Source: Saprospiraceae bacterium
Lineage (GTDB): Bacteria; Bacteroidota; Bacteroidia; Chitinophagales; Saprospiraceae
Direction: 5' to 3'
NCBI GenBank assembly: GCA_016715105.1
Contig: JADKBO010000003.1
Span: 329,575 to 393,574 of the forward strand
Length of the DNA: 64,000 nt
Both the position numbers and the translations under genes were made by a program. This document shows positions 17,451 through 27,173 of the stretch, piece after piece. The stretch's first letter is position 1; each line of letters begins with the position of its first letter. The notes beneath the pieces are model-generated. The model searched no databases and had not been told where the DNA came from. It worked only from the letters and a program-made list of their open reading frames with translations.

Positions 17451-19035
17451 TTATTTGTACTGCGCACTCAACTCAGCCGCCAATGTTCTGAGTGTTTGTA
17501 AATCTGCATCTTCCAATTTTCCTTTGCGGAAGTTTTCCAATGCATCTGGAAATCTTTGCTCAAGTGTAGTCAAATACAGTGACTCAAATTCATTTACCTT
17601 ATTTACAGGTACATCTCTCAACAAGCCTTGAGTACCCAAATAAATGATAGCAACTTGCTTTTCAACAGGCACTGGAGAGTATTGTGGTTGTTTCAAGATT
17701 TCTACGTTTTTCTTACCTTTTTCCAAGATAGATTGAGTAGCTGCATCAAGGTCAGAACCAAATTTTGCAAATGCTTCCAATTCACGATATTGCGCTTGAT
17801 CCAATTTGAGTGTACCTGACACTTTCTTCATTGATTTGATCTGTGCGTTACCACCAACCCTTGAAACCGAGATACCTACGTTGATCGCAGGTTTGATACC
17901 CGCGTTAAATAAGTTTGATTCCAAAAATATTTGTCCATCAGTGATAGAAATCACGTTGGTAGGGATATATGCAGAAACGTCACCTGCTTGTGTTTCAATG
18001 ATAGGCAATGCTGTCAAAGAACCACCACCTTTTACCAAACCTGAATTTTTTAAAGAATCAGGTAAGTCATTCATATTGGAAGCAATCTCATCATTTGCGA
18101 TGATTTTAGCAGCTCTTTCCAATAATCTTGAGTGAAGATAAAATACGTCTCCTGGGTAAGCTTCTCTTCCTGGAGGTCTTTTGAGCAACAAAGAAACCTC
18201 ACGGTATGCAACCGCTTGCTTAGACAAATCATCATAAATGATCAACGCTGGTCTTCCTGTGTCTCTGAAAAACTCACCAATCGCAGCTCCTGCAAATGGT
18301 GCGTAGTATTGCATTGGCGCTGGTTCAGATGCTGTTGATGATACAACTACTGTGTATTGCATTGCACCTGCGTCTTCCAATGTTTTTACAATCTGGGCAA
18401 CTGTTGATGCTTTTTGACCTGATGCTACATAGATACAATAAACTGTTTCACCTCTTTCAAAAAATTCCTTTTGATTGATGATGGTGTCAATAGCAATAGC
18501 TGTTTTACCAGTTTGTCTGTCACCAATGATCAATTCTCTTTGTCCTCTTCCAATTGGAATCATAGAGTCAATTGACTTGATACCAGTTTGAAGTGGTTCG
18601 TTTACTGGTTGTCTATAGAGTACCCCAGGAGCTTTTCTCTCCAAAGGCATTTCATACTTAGTGCCACCAACAGGACCTTTACCATCAATTGGCTGTCCAA
18701 GTGGATTTACCACCCTGCCTATCAATGCTTCTCCAACTTGAATTGAAGCGATTCTGCTAGTTCTTCTTACTGTAGAGCCTTCTTTGATACCATCACTCGA
18801 TCCCAAAAGAACCACACCCACGTTATCTTCTTCAAGGTTGAGCACGATCGCTTGAACCCCTGTTTCGAATTCTACTAACTCACCAGCTTGTGCTTTGGTA
18901 AGTCCATAAACACGTGCAATACCATCACCCACTTGAAGTACGGATCCTACTTTCTTCTAGTTCTGCTTCTGTTTTGAAGCCTGAAAGTTGTTGTTTGAGT
19001 ATTGCTGAAATTTCGTCTGGCTTAACATCTACCAT
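17451..19035 (-). CDS. atpA: ATP synthase alpha subunit (one-base insertion near the 5' end)
   Basis: F1 alpha subunit, the non-catalytic nucleotide-binding partner of beta. Translation should start at ATG 19035 (MVDVKPDEISAILKQQ). After AELEE the frame breaks at about 18953. Removing one A from GAAGAAAGTA restores EEVGSVLQVGDGIARVYG and a full ~527-residue protein. From 18932 to the stop the frame is intact, with the P-loop GDRQTGKTAIA, the alpha signature PAINVGISVSRVGG and a normal C-terminus (LRTLAAELSAQYK). A start at GTG 18932 would remove the conserved N-terminal region that contacts delta. Lies between atpH and atpG. Confidence 0.95.
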
Positions 19036-19066
19036 TGCCGTATATTTTATTTTATGATGTCAAAAA

Positions 19067-19627
19067 TTAAATAGCTTTTATAAAATCCTTGCTTTTGAAT
19101 TGCTTGGACAATTTATTGAGTTTGAAAGAAATACTATTGTCAAATAATTTATCTCCAACTTCAATAACAAATCCACCCAATAATTCAGGATTTACTTTTT
19201 GAGTTATCTCAAGTTCTTTTGCAGTGATGTCACTTGCAAGCAATTTTGCTTTGATTTCTGCCAAAGCTGCATCATTCAAAGGTGTCGCAGTAGTGATGGT
19301 CACGTTGGTTATGCCTTTGAAAAGTTTATATTGAGTTACAAATTCCTCAGCAATTTCAGGAAGCAATTCCTCTCTTCTTTTTGTGAGAACGAGGTGGATA
19401 AATGCCGTGGTCAATGCGCTGAAATTTGGATCAAAGAGTGATTTAAATACCGCTCTTTTTTTATCAAGACTCACAATTGGGCTTTTGAATAAAAGTAGCA
19501 ATTCTCTGTGTTTGCTCATTTCCAAAAGGCCTTTCATATCCTCAAGTACCGTTTCAAGATTACCTTGTTCGAGGGCGAGGTCCAAAATTGATTTAGCGTA
19601 TCTGGTCGCTATTCGCTGTACTGACAT
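19067..19627 (-). CDS. atpH: ATP synthase delta subunit
   Basis: A 186-residue F1 delta subunit, the stator connector between F1 and the b subunits. Family features are the start VQRIATRYAKSILDLALEQG, the six-helix N-terminal domain and the C-terminal TQKVNPELLGGFVIEVGDKL, closing with KLNKLSKQF. It lies 9 bases after atpF and about 30 before atpA, so it is translated within the same operon. Confidence 0.94.
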   Translation of the reverse strand: MSVQRIATRYAKSILDLALEQGNLETVLEDMKGLLEMSKHRELLLLFKSPIVSLDKKRAVFKSLFDPNFSALTTAFIHLVLTKRREELLPEIAEEFVTQYKLFKGITNVTITTATPLNDAALAEIKAKLLASDITAKELEITQKVNPELLGGFVIEVGDKLFDNSISFKLNKLSKQFKSKDFIKAI

Positions 19628-19636
19628 GCTTTTCTT

Positions 19637-20146
19637 TTAATTGAGATTTAAATCATCCACTAAGCTCTTTACATAAGCATCGTGCTCACTATTGCCTTTC
19701 AATTCTTTTTTGATCAACTTCTCAGCGATTTCAACTGCCATACCGCCCAATTGACTTTTGGCTTGTGCAACAGAAGCTTTTACTTGATTGTCAATCTCCT
19801 GTTTAGCATTGTTGATTATTTTGGAAGCTTCTTCTTTTGCTTTTTCTCTAGCTTCTGCTACGATCTGATTTTTCAAATCTTTAGCCTCTTGAAGAATTTT
19901 TGTGCGCTCTTCTCTAGCTTCAGCCAACAATTTGTCGTTGGCGCTTTTCATATCTCTTACTTCTTCTCTTGCAAGTTTTGCAGAATCCAAAGCATGCTGG
20001 ATATCATTTTTTCTTTGCTCTAATGCCTTTGATATTGGTTTAAAGGCAAATTTACCTACCAAAAACCAAAACAATAAAAAGATCACCAATGACCAAATTG
20101 CTAGTCCCGGTGATGGTTGAAATACAGAAAAAAGAGTAAACATCAT
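19637..20146 (-). CDS. atpF: ATP synthase b subunit
   Basis: A 169-residue Fo b subunit forming the peripheral stalk. A membrane segment (SPGLAIWSLVIFLLFWFLVG, about residues 12-31) is followed by a long charged helix typical of the b-subunit coiled coil (EQRKNDIQHALDSAKLAREE, LAEAREERTKILQEAKDL). Two Mets start the frame. It is followed by atpH after 9 bases. The 134-base gap to atpE contains a GGACT/AGTCC hairpin near 20217-20244 that may affect relative expression. Confidence 0.95.
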   Translation of the reverse strand: MMFTLFSVFQPSPGLAIWSLVIFLLFWFLVGKFAFKPISKALEQRKNDIQHALDSAKLAREEVRDMKSANDKLLAEAREERTKILQEAKDLKNQIVAEAREKAKEEASKIINNAKQEIDNQVKASVAQAKSQLGGMAVEIAEKLIKKELKGNSEHDAYVKSLVDDLNLN

Positions 20147-20280
20147 CTTTCTTAATTATTTATTTCTTACAAAAAATTCAACATTCAAAAAAAATTCAAC
20201 TGTTTAAAGATAAATGGACTCCTCCGCCAACCGCATTGGAAGTCCACTTATTTCTTACAGCTTTAAAGGCCGAAATCCAA

Positions 20281-20487
20281 TTACTTTACGAAAATTGAAA
20301 GTAGGATTGCGATCAATGCCGCTCCTTCCACGAATGCCGCCATAAGGATCATACTTGATCTGATGTCGCCAGATGCTTCAGGTTGTCTTGCGATAGATTC
20401 TACAGCTTTTGCGCCAATCAATCCGATACCGATTCCAGCACCGATTACAGCCAAACCAGCTCCTATTGCTCCTAATGTTCCAGTCAT
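20281..20487 (-). CDS. atpE: ATP synthase c subunit
   Basis: A 68-residue hairpin of two membrane helices that oligomerises into the rotor ring. The glycine-rich helix 1 is GAIGAGLAVIGAGIGIGL, the polar loop has ARQPEA, and helix 2 carries the ion-binding Glu54 (AAFVEGAALIAI). Helix 1 lacks the Gln, and helix 2 lacks the Ser/Thr and Tyr that mark Na+-coupled rings, so proton coupling is inferred. Lies between atpB and atpF. Confidence 0.96.
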   Translation of the reverse strand: MTGTLGAIGAGLAVIGAGIGIGLIGAKAVESIARQPEASGDIRSSMILMAAFVEGAALIAILLSIFVK

Positions 20488-20528
20488 TTTACTGATATTT
20501 ATATAATGATTAAAATAATTCTTTCTAA

Positions 20529-21884
20529 TTAATGGTGTGCTTCTTCATGGTGGTGCTCTTCTGTAGCAGCGCCAATGTATGAAGCAGTCAATATAGTAAA
20601 TACAAATGCTTGTATGAATGCAACTATCAATTCCAATGACATCATAAACATGGTCAAAGGAACTGATATCAATGTTCCAACACCCGATCCCAATAAGCTT
20701 TTACCGCTTTGGCCAAAGATGAATATCAACCCAATAAATGAAACAATGGCGATGTGACCAGCAGAAATGTTTCCCGCCAAACGCAACATCAATGTCAATG
20801 GCTTGATGAACAAGGACATAATTTCTATCATAGCCAACAAAATTCTCACTGGAATTGGAACTCCCGGCATCCAAAAAATATGTTGCCAGTAGTGTTTATT
20901 TCCATTGATGTTGACCAAAATAAATACCAACAAAGCAAGGACCAAAGTCACACTCAAGTTTCCAGTAGCATTTACACCACCGAAAAATGGAATTTGACCA
21001 AATAGATTAAGACCTAAAATAAAGAAAAAGACAGATAACAAAAATGGGAAGTACTTTTTGTATTTCTCTTTTCCTATGAATGGAATGGCTGCTTCGTCTC
21101 TGATGAACTCAACCAAGGGTTCAAAAAAGTTTTGAATTCCTGACGGTGCTTTTCCAGCATTTGTCACATATGCATTTGCTGCTTTTCTGAAAAGGATAAA
21201 CAACAAAATACAAACCAATATCATGGCGACCACATTTTTGGTCATTGATAAATCATAAAAAGAAGTAACACCTCCGCCCAAGGCACCACCATCCCAAGTT
21301 GTTCTTGAGTCTAGTTTATATTCTTTGCCAGCATAGTGTACGTAGTCAACAATTTTCTCTTTGCCTTCAACCATTTCTTTCTTGGTAGAAAATCCGTCAA
21401 TAGTTGCTTCGCCATCCATTGGGAAACCTGGATCAACAACTCTTTTGACATTTCCAGTTTGCATTACATAACCTTGGTATGCCATTTTGCCATCTTCATG
21501 ATGATGTGGATCTGCATTAAATTTGCTGGACATAAACATTTCCAAACCTGCATCTTTTGAATAAAGAATGGTTGGAAGTGGAATAGAAACGGCTTCTAAG
21601 ATGGTATAAACATTTGCATCGCCGATGTGGTGAGTAGCTGTAGCTGCCGGATCAAATTCTGCATGTTCGTCATGACCACCAGCAGCATGTGTTTCGCCAT
21701 GTGCTGCATTGGCAGGCATTATGCCTTCCTCATGAGTTGTAGTTACAGTCGTCTCTACCTCATGATTTTCATCAGACTGTTCTGTCGTGGTTGCTTGGTT
21801 TTCACCAGAATGCTGGTCCGCTTGTTGCATGAATGCTACAGTAGACCAAAATAAAAGAAGCATTGCGAAATAAGTCCTTTTCAA
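20529..21884 (-). CDS. atpB: ATP synthase a subunit with exported His-rich N-terminal extension
   Basis: Fo a subunit, which forms the proton half-channels against the c ring. The 451 residues greatly exceed the ~250-270 of proteobacterial AtpB. The N-terminal ~200 residues comprise a signal-peptide-like segment (MKRTYFAMLLLFWSTVAFM), a His/Glu-rich stretch (His 62, 66, 71, 74, 85, 86 and again 127-129) and an unassigned soluble domain. The core starts near 210, with the essential Arg368 in LMLRLAGNISAGH. The tail is EEHHHEEAHH. Long a subunits of this kind are usual in Bacteroidota. First gene of the operon; atpD and atpC are not in the window. Confidence 0.95.
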   Translation of the reverse strand: MKRTYFAMLLLFWSTVAFMQQADQHSGENQATTTEQSDENHEVETTVTTTHEEGIMPANAAHGETHAAGGHDEHAEFDPAATATHHIGDANVYTILEAVSIPLPTILYSKDAGLEMFMSSKFNADPHHHEDGKMAYQGYVMQTGNVKRVVDPGFPMDGEATIDGFSTKKEMVEGKEKIVDYVHYAGKEYKLDSRTTWDGGALGGGVTSFYDLSMTKNVVAMILVCILLFILFRKAANAYVTNAGKAPSGIQNFFEPLVEFIRDEAAIPFIGKEKYKKYFPFLLSVFFFILGLNLFGQIPFFGGVNATGNLSVTLVLALLVFILVNINGNKHYWQHIFWMPGVPIPVRILLAMIEIMSLFIKPLTLMLRLAGNISAGHIAIVSFIGLIFIFGQSGKSLLGSGVGTLISVPLTMFMMSLELIVAFIQAFVFTILTASYIGAATEEHHHEEAHH

Positions 21885-21918
21885 ACTACTTTGATTTTAG
21901 CTTTTCTGAAAATTTGTG

Positions 21919-21926
21919 CAAAAGTA
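21919..21926 (-). promoter_or_regulatory. Candidate -7 element of the atp operon (TACTTTTG)
   Basis: On the minus strand TACTTTTG matches TAnnTTTG and lies 34 bases before the atpB ATG. No good TTTG -33 element is seen 19-22 bases further upstream. The rest of the 21885-22159 gap shows no gene. Confidence 0.4.
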
Positions 21927-22159
21927 ATAAAAGAAATTTCTTTTTAGTGTATTGATTATCTTTATTTTAGATAAAAATTCACCAAATTTCTTGCAGAAAT
22001 GCAAAATTAATTAAACGAAATCGATAATCTCAAAAAATTATATTCTAGATTTTACTAAAAATCAAGGTCATTTCAAATACAATTTCTGAAGCTCCAAAAT
22101 ATTTGGCTTTTATTATACACCCTGAATGCTTTCACATATTTGAAAAAAGTTTGTGAAAT

Positions 22160-23824
22160 TTATTTACCATCTCGCAATTGTCTCCTTAAAATCTTGCCCA
22201 CATTTGTTTTTGGCAGTTCGGTTCTGAACTCTACTTCTTTAGGAATTTTATACCCTGTCAAGTTTTCTTTTGCGTAGGCAATGACCTCTTCTTTTGTCAG
22301 ACTTTGATCTTTCTTTACCACAAAAACTTTCACGCATTCTCCTGATTGTTCGCTAGGAACTCCAACAGCGGCAACTTCTTGAATTTTGGGATGTTTGATC
22401 AATTCGTCTTCTACCTCATTTGGATACACATTGAAACCAGAAACGAGGATCATGTCTTTTTTACGATCAACAATGCTGAAATAACCATCTGGTTCCATAA
22501 TCGCAATGTCTCCGGTATACATCCAACCATCTTTGAGCACCTTGGCAGTTTCTGCCTCATTATTATAATAACCACTCATGACTTGTGGGCCTTTGGTGAT
22601 CAATTCACCCCTTTCACCTACAGGAACATTATTTCCGTCTTCATCTACAATACGCACCTCCGTACTGGAAACCGGCATTCCTATGGACCCATATCTGACG
22701 CGACCGTCCAGTGGGTTCAAACACACAACAGGAGAAGTTTCCGTCATTCCAAAACCTTCAAATATTTTATTCCCTGTTGCTTTTTCCCATTTTTCTGCAA
22801 TGGCCACCTGCACCGCCATTCCTCCACCAACTGTTACTTTGAGGTGAGAATAATCATATTTATCAAAATCTGGATGATTGAGCAAAGCATTGAACAACGT
22901 ATTCAAACCTGTAAAAAGGGTAATTTTATTTTTATTGAATTCTTTAAGAACGGATTTTAAATCCCTTGCATTGGTGACCAAAACCGTTTTTGCTCCCAAG
23001 CTCACCATGGCCAACACATTGACGGTAAATGCAAAAATGTGGTACATAGGCAATGGAGAAAGACAAACTTCCTCTCCTTCTTTGAGTAAAACTTTCATTG
23101 CAGCTTCTGACTGCAACATATTGGCGATGAGGTTGCGATTGGTAAGCATTGCGCCTTTCGCTACACCTGTTGTTCCACCTGTATATTGGTGTAAAACAAC
23201 ATCATCTGAGCAGTTTGGAAATTCTTTAATGGTAAATTTCTTCCCAGTTTCCAAGACTTCCTTAAAATTCACACTATTTGTTATCGTGTATTTGGGGACC
23301 AACTTTTTGATATATTTGACAACAATGTCTGTAATGAATCCATGTACAGGCCCAAGCATTTCACCCAAAGTAGTTACAATACTTACATTGATCTTCGTTT
23401 TGCCCATGATTGCTTCCAGATTGTGTGCAAAATTGGCTAATATGCATATGCCCTTTACCTCGCTATCCGTAAATTGATGCAACATTTCACGCTGGGTGTA
23501 AAGCGGGTTGGTATTGACAATGATGAGACCCGCACGCATTGCTCCAATCAATGCCACTGGATATTGCAGGCAATTGGGCATCATGATGGCAAACTTGTCC
23601 CCAGGTTCTAGGCCACGCGATTGCAAATAAGCACCAAATTGCCTGGACAATTTATCCAATTCTTTATATTTAATACCCACACCCATGCACTCAAAAGCAA
23701 TATGATCTGCATATTTTACAAATTTTTCGTCAAAAAAATCAACAAGATTTTCATATAAATCTGGATTTATATTGGCTGGCATCCCTTGCGGATAGTTAGC
23801 TAACCAAGGCCTGGTTTCGTACAT
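22160..23824 (-). CDS. fadD: Long-chain fatty acid--CoA ligase (AMP-forming)
   Basis: A 554-residue ANL-superfamily adenylating enzyme that activates fatty acids to acyl-CoA through an acyl-AMP. The P-loop-like motif is YTGGTTGVAKGA (214-225). GFGMTETSPVV precedes the adenine pocket, GWMYTGDIAIMEPDGYF carries the ribose-binding Asp, DRKKDMILVSGFNVYP is the fatty acyl-CoA synthetase hinge, and the C-terminal lysine lies in PKTNVGKILRR. Length and motif set match FadD. No other beta-oxidation gene is adjacent. A palindromic AT-rich site lies just before the start codon and may be an operator. Confidence 0.93.
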   Translation of the reverse strand: MYETRPWLANYPQGMPANINPDLYENLVDFFDEKFVKYADHIAFECMGVGIKYKELDKLSRQFGAYLQSRGLEPGDKFAIMMPNCLQYPVALIGAMRAGLIIVNTNPLYTQREMLHQFTDSEVKGICILANFAHNLEAIMGKTKINVSIVTTLGEMLGPVHGFITDIVVKYIKKLVPKYTITNSVNFKEVLETGKKFTIKEFPNCSDDVVLHQYTGGTTGVAKGAMLTNRNLIANMLQSEAAMKVLLKEGEEVCLSPLPMYHIFAFTVNVLAMVSLGAKTVLVTNARDLKSVLKEFNKNKITLFTGLNTLFNALLNHPDFDKYDYSHLKVTVGGGMAVQVAIAEKWEKATGNKIFEGFGMTETSPVVCLNPLDGRVRYGSIGMPVSSTEVRIVDEDGNNVPVGERGELITKGPQVMSGYYNNEAETAKVLKDGWMYTGDIAIMEPDGYFSIVDRKKDMILVSGFNVYPNEVEDELIKHPKIQEVAAVGVPSEQSGECVKVFVVKKDQSLTKEEVIAYAKENLTGYKIPKEVEFRTELPKTNVGKILRRQLRDGK

Positions 23825-23839
23825 ATTGAATTTCGATTT

Positions 23840-23859
23840 GAATTTATAAATTCGAATTT
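23840..23859. promoter_or_regulatory. Overlapping AT-rich palindromes upstream of fadD
   Basis: GAATTTATAAATTC (23840-23853) is a perfect palindrome overlapping AAATTCGAATTT (23848-23859), also perfect. They begin 16 bases before the fadD ATG. This is the right place for a repressor site sensing fatty acids or acyl-CoA, but no regulator is encoded nearby. Confidence 0.35.
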
Positions 23860-24089
23860 AAATAATTCTTGTAGACTTTTGAGTTTTGATAGAAATTATT
23901 CTAATACTCCCCAACAAATTTTGAGACATATAGGTCTATGAAGTCTCAAATTTTCGCATTCCTATACCTAAAAGGCCATTGGTAGAAACAGAAAGAGAAG
24001 ACCATTTAACGATCTTCCCCTTTTTATAATGCACTTGATTTTATGCTAATAACTTAAAGGACTTTAAAATCCCAAATCCTACAAACTAA

Positions 24090-24617
24090 TTATTGTTTGA
24101 CAAACTGAACATTACAAATCAGTCTTACTTCGTCAGAAACTACTGCACCTCCAGCTTCGGTTAATGCATTCCAAGTAAGACCATAAGCCTCACGACTTAT
24201 TTTACCCGATACTTCAAAACCTGCTTTGGTTTGTCCATAAGGATCAACTGCTATTCCTGTAAAGTCCACATCCAATTTCACTGGCAAAGTTGTACCTCTG
24301 ATGGTCAAATCTCCAGCCATTACGTATTCAGAACCACTTTTGGAAAAACTAGTAGATTTGAAGGTAAGTTTTTCATGACCTGCAGCATCAAAGAAATCTG
24401 CAGACTTCAAGTGTTCATCCCTTTGAGCATTTCCAGTTGAGATGCTGTCTATATTTGCTTCAAAATTCACTTCTGCACCTGCAAAAGTATCATCATCCGT
24501 CAATACTTCTCCTGTGTATTCACTGAAGTGCCCAGTCACATTTGTGATCATAAGGTGTCTCACCTTGAATTGAATTTCTGAGTGCGTTGGATCTATTACC
24601 CATTTTTGTTTTTCCAT
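24090..24617 (-). CDS. YceI-family protein
   Basis: A 175-residue lipocalin-like YceI protein. Members bind isoprenoid or other long hydrophobic ligands in a beta-barrel. Typical features are the start WVIDPTHSEIQFKVRHLMIT, the middle DEHLKSADFFDA and the core LTIRGTTLPVKLDVDFTG. There is no signal peptide, so this form is probably cytoplasmic, unlike periplasmic E. coli YceI. It stands alone between fadD and a divergent serine hydrolase gene. Confidence 0.9.
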   Translation of the reverse strand: MEKQKWVIDPTHSEIQFKVRHLMITNVTGHFSEYTGEVLTDDDTFAGAEVNFEANIDSISTGNAQRDEHLKSADFFDAAGHEKLTFKSTSFSKSGSEYVMAGDLTIRGTTLPVKLDVDFTGIAVDPYGQTKAGFEVSGKISREAYGLTWNALTEAGGAVVSDEVRLICNVQFVKQ

Positions 24618-24672
24618 TTTATATCTTTTTAGTTATTTGGGTAACACTCAAAGGTGTCTGGTTGTTTTCGAT

Positions 24673-24688
24673 ATTTGTTAAAACAAAT
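24673..24688. promoter_or_regulatory. Palindrome upstream of the YceI gene
   Basis: ATTTGTTAAAACAAAT has 6-bp arms (ATTTGT/ACAAAT) around TAAA and lies 55 bases before the YceI start, in the divergent intergenic space. It is a possible operator; chance occurrence in AT-rich DNA is not excluded. Confidence 0.25.
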
Positions 24689-24761
24689 GTTTTTAATATT
24701 ATGATAACATAGACAATCTCAAAAGCCTCATTACCTTCACAATTCTATAATACATGATACA

Positions 24762-26084
24762 ATGACTGAAACTATCAAATACTTGTTTTTTACCGGCCTA
24801 CTCATTGGTGTTGGATTTGGAATCAGATACGGATACAGGTATGCGCTAGCGGGTGCGGCATACAACGCCAAAATAACTTGTTCTTGTGTTTTCATAGGCG
24901 GAAGAACACTAGAATCCATTCAATCGGAGGATTTATACACCATCCCATTTGCCAAGCAAAAAGTTGATGAAGCAAATAAAACAGTCACTTCGAGTATTTT
25001 GGGCATCATCAGTAAAACCAGTTTTTACAGACCAGGTCTTGGATGTACATTGGTCAATGAGCAAGACATTGAAACCATGAAAAAAACATTGCCAGACATC
25101 AATGTTGCAAAACGCGAATACACTATACCAGATAGTTTGCTTCCTTCAGAACAACAAGCAAAAATTGACAAGACGATTGAATGGGCCATGCAGTCCGTAT
25201 ATAAAGATGTGATTGTAAATACGCGCGCAATCATTGTTGCTATAGATGGCAAAATTGTGGCAGAACGATATGCGCCAGGATTCAACAAAGATTCTCCGCT
25301 CATGGGTTGGTCAATGACCAAAAGTGTGACAAATACCATGATAGGAATATTGGTAAGAGATGGCATTCTCAAAGTTTCTCAAGACCATTTATTCGAGGAG
25401 TGGCAAAATGATGATCGCAAAAACATCACCATCGACCATTTATTGCGCATGAGAAGTGGTCTGGAGTTTGAAGAAAATTATAAAAAGGTTTCTGATGCGA
25501 TAAAGATGTTATACATGAAAGATGGTGCAGGAAAATATGCCATTTCCAGACCATTGATTCACCCCATCGGAGAACACTGGAATTATTCTAGCGGCACCAC
25601 CAATATTTTGCAGGAAGTCATCAAGTCTACTTTTACAGACCAAAAGGGTTATGCGGAATTCCCACACAGACGCCTATTTGCAAAGCTGGGCATGCCTACC
25701 GCCGTTATGGAAATGGATGGTTCGGGCACCTATATTGGTTCATCTTATATGTATGCCACTGCTCGTGATTGGACGAAGTTGGGATTATTATATCAAAATG
25801 ATGGTATGTGGAATGGAGAACAAATACTGCCTCCGGGATGGGTCGATTATAGTAAAGAGCTCACTCCGCAATCAGATGGTGAATACGGTGCTCATTTCTG
25901 GCTTGATCCCAAAGATAATAACTTGCCAAAAGGCGCTAACCACATGCTCATGATGGGGCATGAAGGACAATATGTGGTCATCAATCCTGATAAGAAGATG
26001 GTGGTGGTGAGATTGGGTTGTACGCAAAAATCAGATAGTTTTGATCTAGGAAGGTTACTATCAGAACTTTATCAAATTTTTTGA
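24762..26084 (+). CDS. Membrane-anchored serine hydrolase (beta-lactamase / class C fold)
   Basis: A 440-residue protein of the beta-lactamase-related family, which includes esterases and D-aminopeptidases. The catalytic Ser184-x-x-Lys187 is in GWSMTKSV, the second-motif Tyr275 in WNYSSGTTN, and the third motif is HEG in MMGHEGQYVV. Residues ~5-22 form one membrane segment, so the enzyme is likely anchored with its catalytic domain in the periplasm. The first ~130 residues hold a family-specific N-terminal region with CSCVFIGGR. It is divergent from the YceI gene. Antibiotic hydrolysis is not implied; the substrate is unknown. Confidence 0.88.
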   Translation: MTETIKYLFFTGLLIGVGFGIRYGYRYALAGAAYNAKITCSCVFIGGRTLESIQSEDLYTIPFAKQKVDEANKTVTSSILGIISKTSFYRPGLGCTLVNEQDIETMKKTLPDINVAKREYTIPDSLLPSEQQAKIDKTIEWAMQSVYKDVIVNTRAIIVAIDGKIVAERYAPGFNKDSPLMGWSMTKSVTNTMIGILVRDGILKVSQDHLFEEWQNDDRKNITIDHLLRMRSGLEFEENYKKVSDAIKMLYMKDGAGKYAISRPLIHPIGEHWNYSSGTTNILQEVIKSTFTDQKGYAEFPHRRLFAKLGMPTAVMEMDGSGTYIGSSYMYATARDWTKLGLLYQNDGMWNGEQILPPGWVDYSKELTPQSDGEYGAHFWLDPKDNNLPKGANHMLMMGHEGQYVVINPDKKMVVVRLGCTQKSDSFDLGRLLSELYQIF

Positions 26085-26131
26085 TTGCATTTCTAAACAT
26101 AAACTAAGTCGATTAATTTAGATCAAAAACA

Positions 26132-26139
26132 TACATTTG
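26132..26139 (+). promoter_or_regulatory. Candidate -7 element of the PfkB kinase gene (TACATTTG)
   Basis: TACATTTG matches TAnnTTTG and lies 30 bases before the ATG. No clear TTTG is seen at the -33 position. Confidence 0.4.
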
Positions 26140-26169
26140 CACTTTTTTCAAACAAAGCATTGAACAACA

Positions 26170-27084
26170 ATGAGTTTACTTACTATTGGAACGGTCGCAT
26201 TTGACACAATTGAAACCCCTTACGGAAAAGCAGAGAGGATCGTAGGAGGTGCATGTACTTATATCAGCTATGCTGCTTCTTACTTCATAGATCAGATCAA
26301 TCTTTCTGCCATTGTTGGTGCCGATTTTCCAGCATCTGAAATTGAGGCATTGAAAGCCAGAGGAGTCAACTTAGAAGGCCTTGCTATCAAGGAAGATGGT
26401 CTCAGTTTCTTTTGGGAGGGTAAGTATCACCTCAATATGAATAGCAGAGACACCATCACTACAGACCTCAATGTTTTGGCTGATTTTGATCCTGTATTAC
26501 CAGAGTCCTATAAGTCTAGTGCTTATGTCATGCTTGGTAATCTCACCCCAGCGATTCAGAAAAAAGTGTTGGACCAACTAGATGGTAGCCAAAAGTTGAT
26601 CGCCATGGATACCATGAATTTCTGGATGGACATTGCAATGGAGGAACTCAAAGAAGTAATCTCAAGAGTAGATTTACTGACCATCAACGACGAAGAAGCG
26701 AGACAGCTTTCAGGAGAATATTCATTGGTCAGGGCTGCTCAAAAAATCTTTGAAATGGGACCTAAGTTTTTGGTCATCAAAAAAGGCGAACATGGGGCCT
26801 TATTGTTTCATAAAAATGATATTTTCTTTGCTCCTGCCATGCCGCTTGCTGAAGTTTTTGACCCAACTGGTGCCGGTGATACTTTTGCTGGAGGAATGCT
26901 GGGTTATTTAGCAAAATCAGACGATGTATCTTTCGAAAATATGAAAAGGGCATTGATTTACGGGTCAGCGATGGCTTCATTTTGTGTTGAAAAATTTGGC
27001 ATAGAAGCACTGAAAAACTTGAGCCAAGAGCAAATAAACGAACGTATGAAACAGTTTTCTTTATTGGTTCACTACACTTTGTAA
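26170..27084 (+). CDS. PfkB-family carbohydrate/nucleoside kinase
   Basis: A 304-residue ribokinase-fold kinase. The N-terminal signature GGACTYISYAAS and the C-terminal signature FDPTGAGDTFAGGM, with catalytic base Asp237, are both present. VIKKGEHGALL precedes the ATP site. The family phosphorylates sugars or nucleosides; the residues seen do not settle which. It lies upstream of ruvA on the same strand with a 90-base gap containing its own -7 element, so co-transcription is uncertain. Confidence 0.9.
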   Translation: MSLLTIGTVAFDTIETPYGKAERIVGGACTYISYAASYFIDQINLSAIVGADFPASEIEALKARGVNLEGLAIKEDGLSFFWEGKYHLNMNSRDTITTDLNVLADFDPVLPESYKSSAYVMLGNLTPAIQKKVLDQLDGSQKLIAMDTMNFWMDIAMEELKEVISRVDLLTINDEEARQLSGEYSLVRAAQKIFEMGPKFLVIKKGEHGALLFHKNDIFFAPAMPLAEVFDPTGAGDTFAGGMLGYLAKSDDVSFENMKRALIYGSAMASFCVEKFGIEALKNLSQEQINERMKQFSLLVHYTL

Positions 27085-27137
27085 AAGTTTGAATAAAATA
27101 CACATTAAATTATTTTATAATATTTCAATGGTTTGCT

Positions 27138-27145
27138 TACTTTTG
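27138..27145 (+). promoter_or_regulatory. Candidate -7 element of ruvA (TACTTTTG)
   Basis: TACTTTTG lies 28 bases before the ruvA GTG start, in the PfkB-ruvA gap. The -33 region lacks an obvious TTTG. Confidence 0.38.
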
Positions 27146-27173
27146 GCCTTTTGATAGTTTAAAATAAACGCTG

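Noticed and set aside
17005..19035. Programmed ribosomal frameshifting in atpA and atpG
   Set aside because: No slippery heptamer plus downstream structure was seen, and the breaks match homopolymer length errors found in unrelated genes too.
24762..26084. Antibiotic-resistance beta-lactamase
   Set aside because: The SxxK/Tyr/HxG set is that of the broad serine hydrolase family, and the membrane anchor and N-terminal region differ from class C beta-lactamases.
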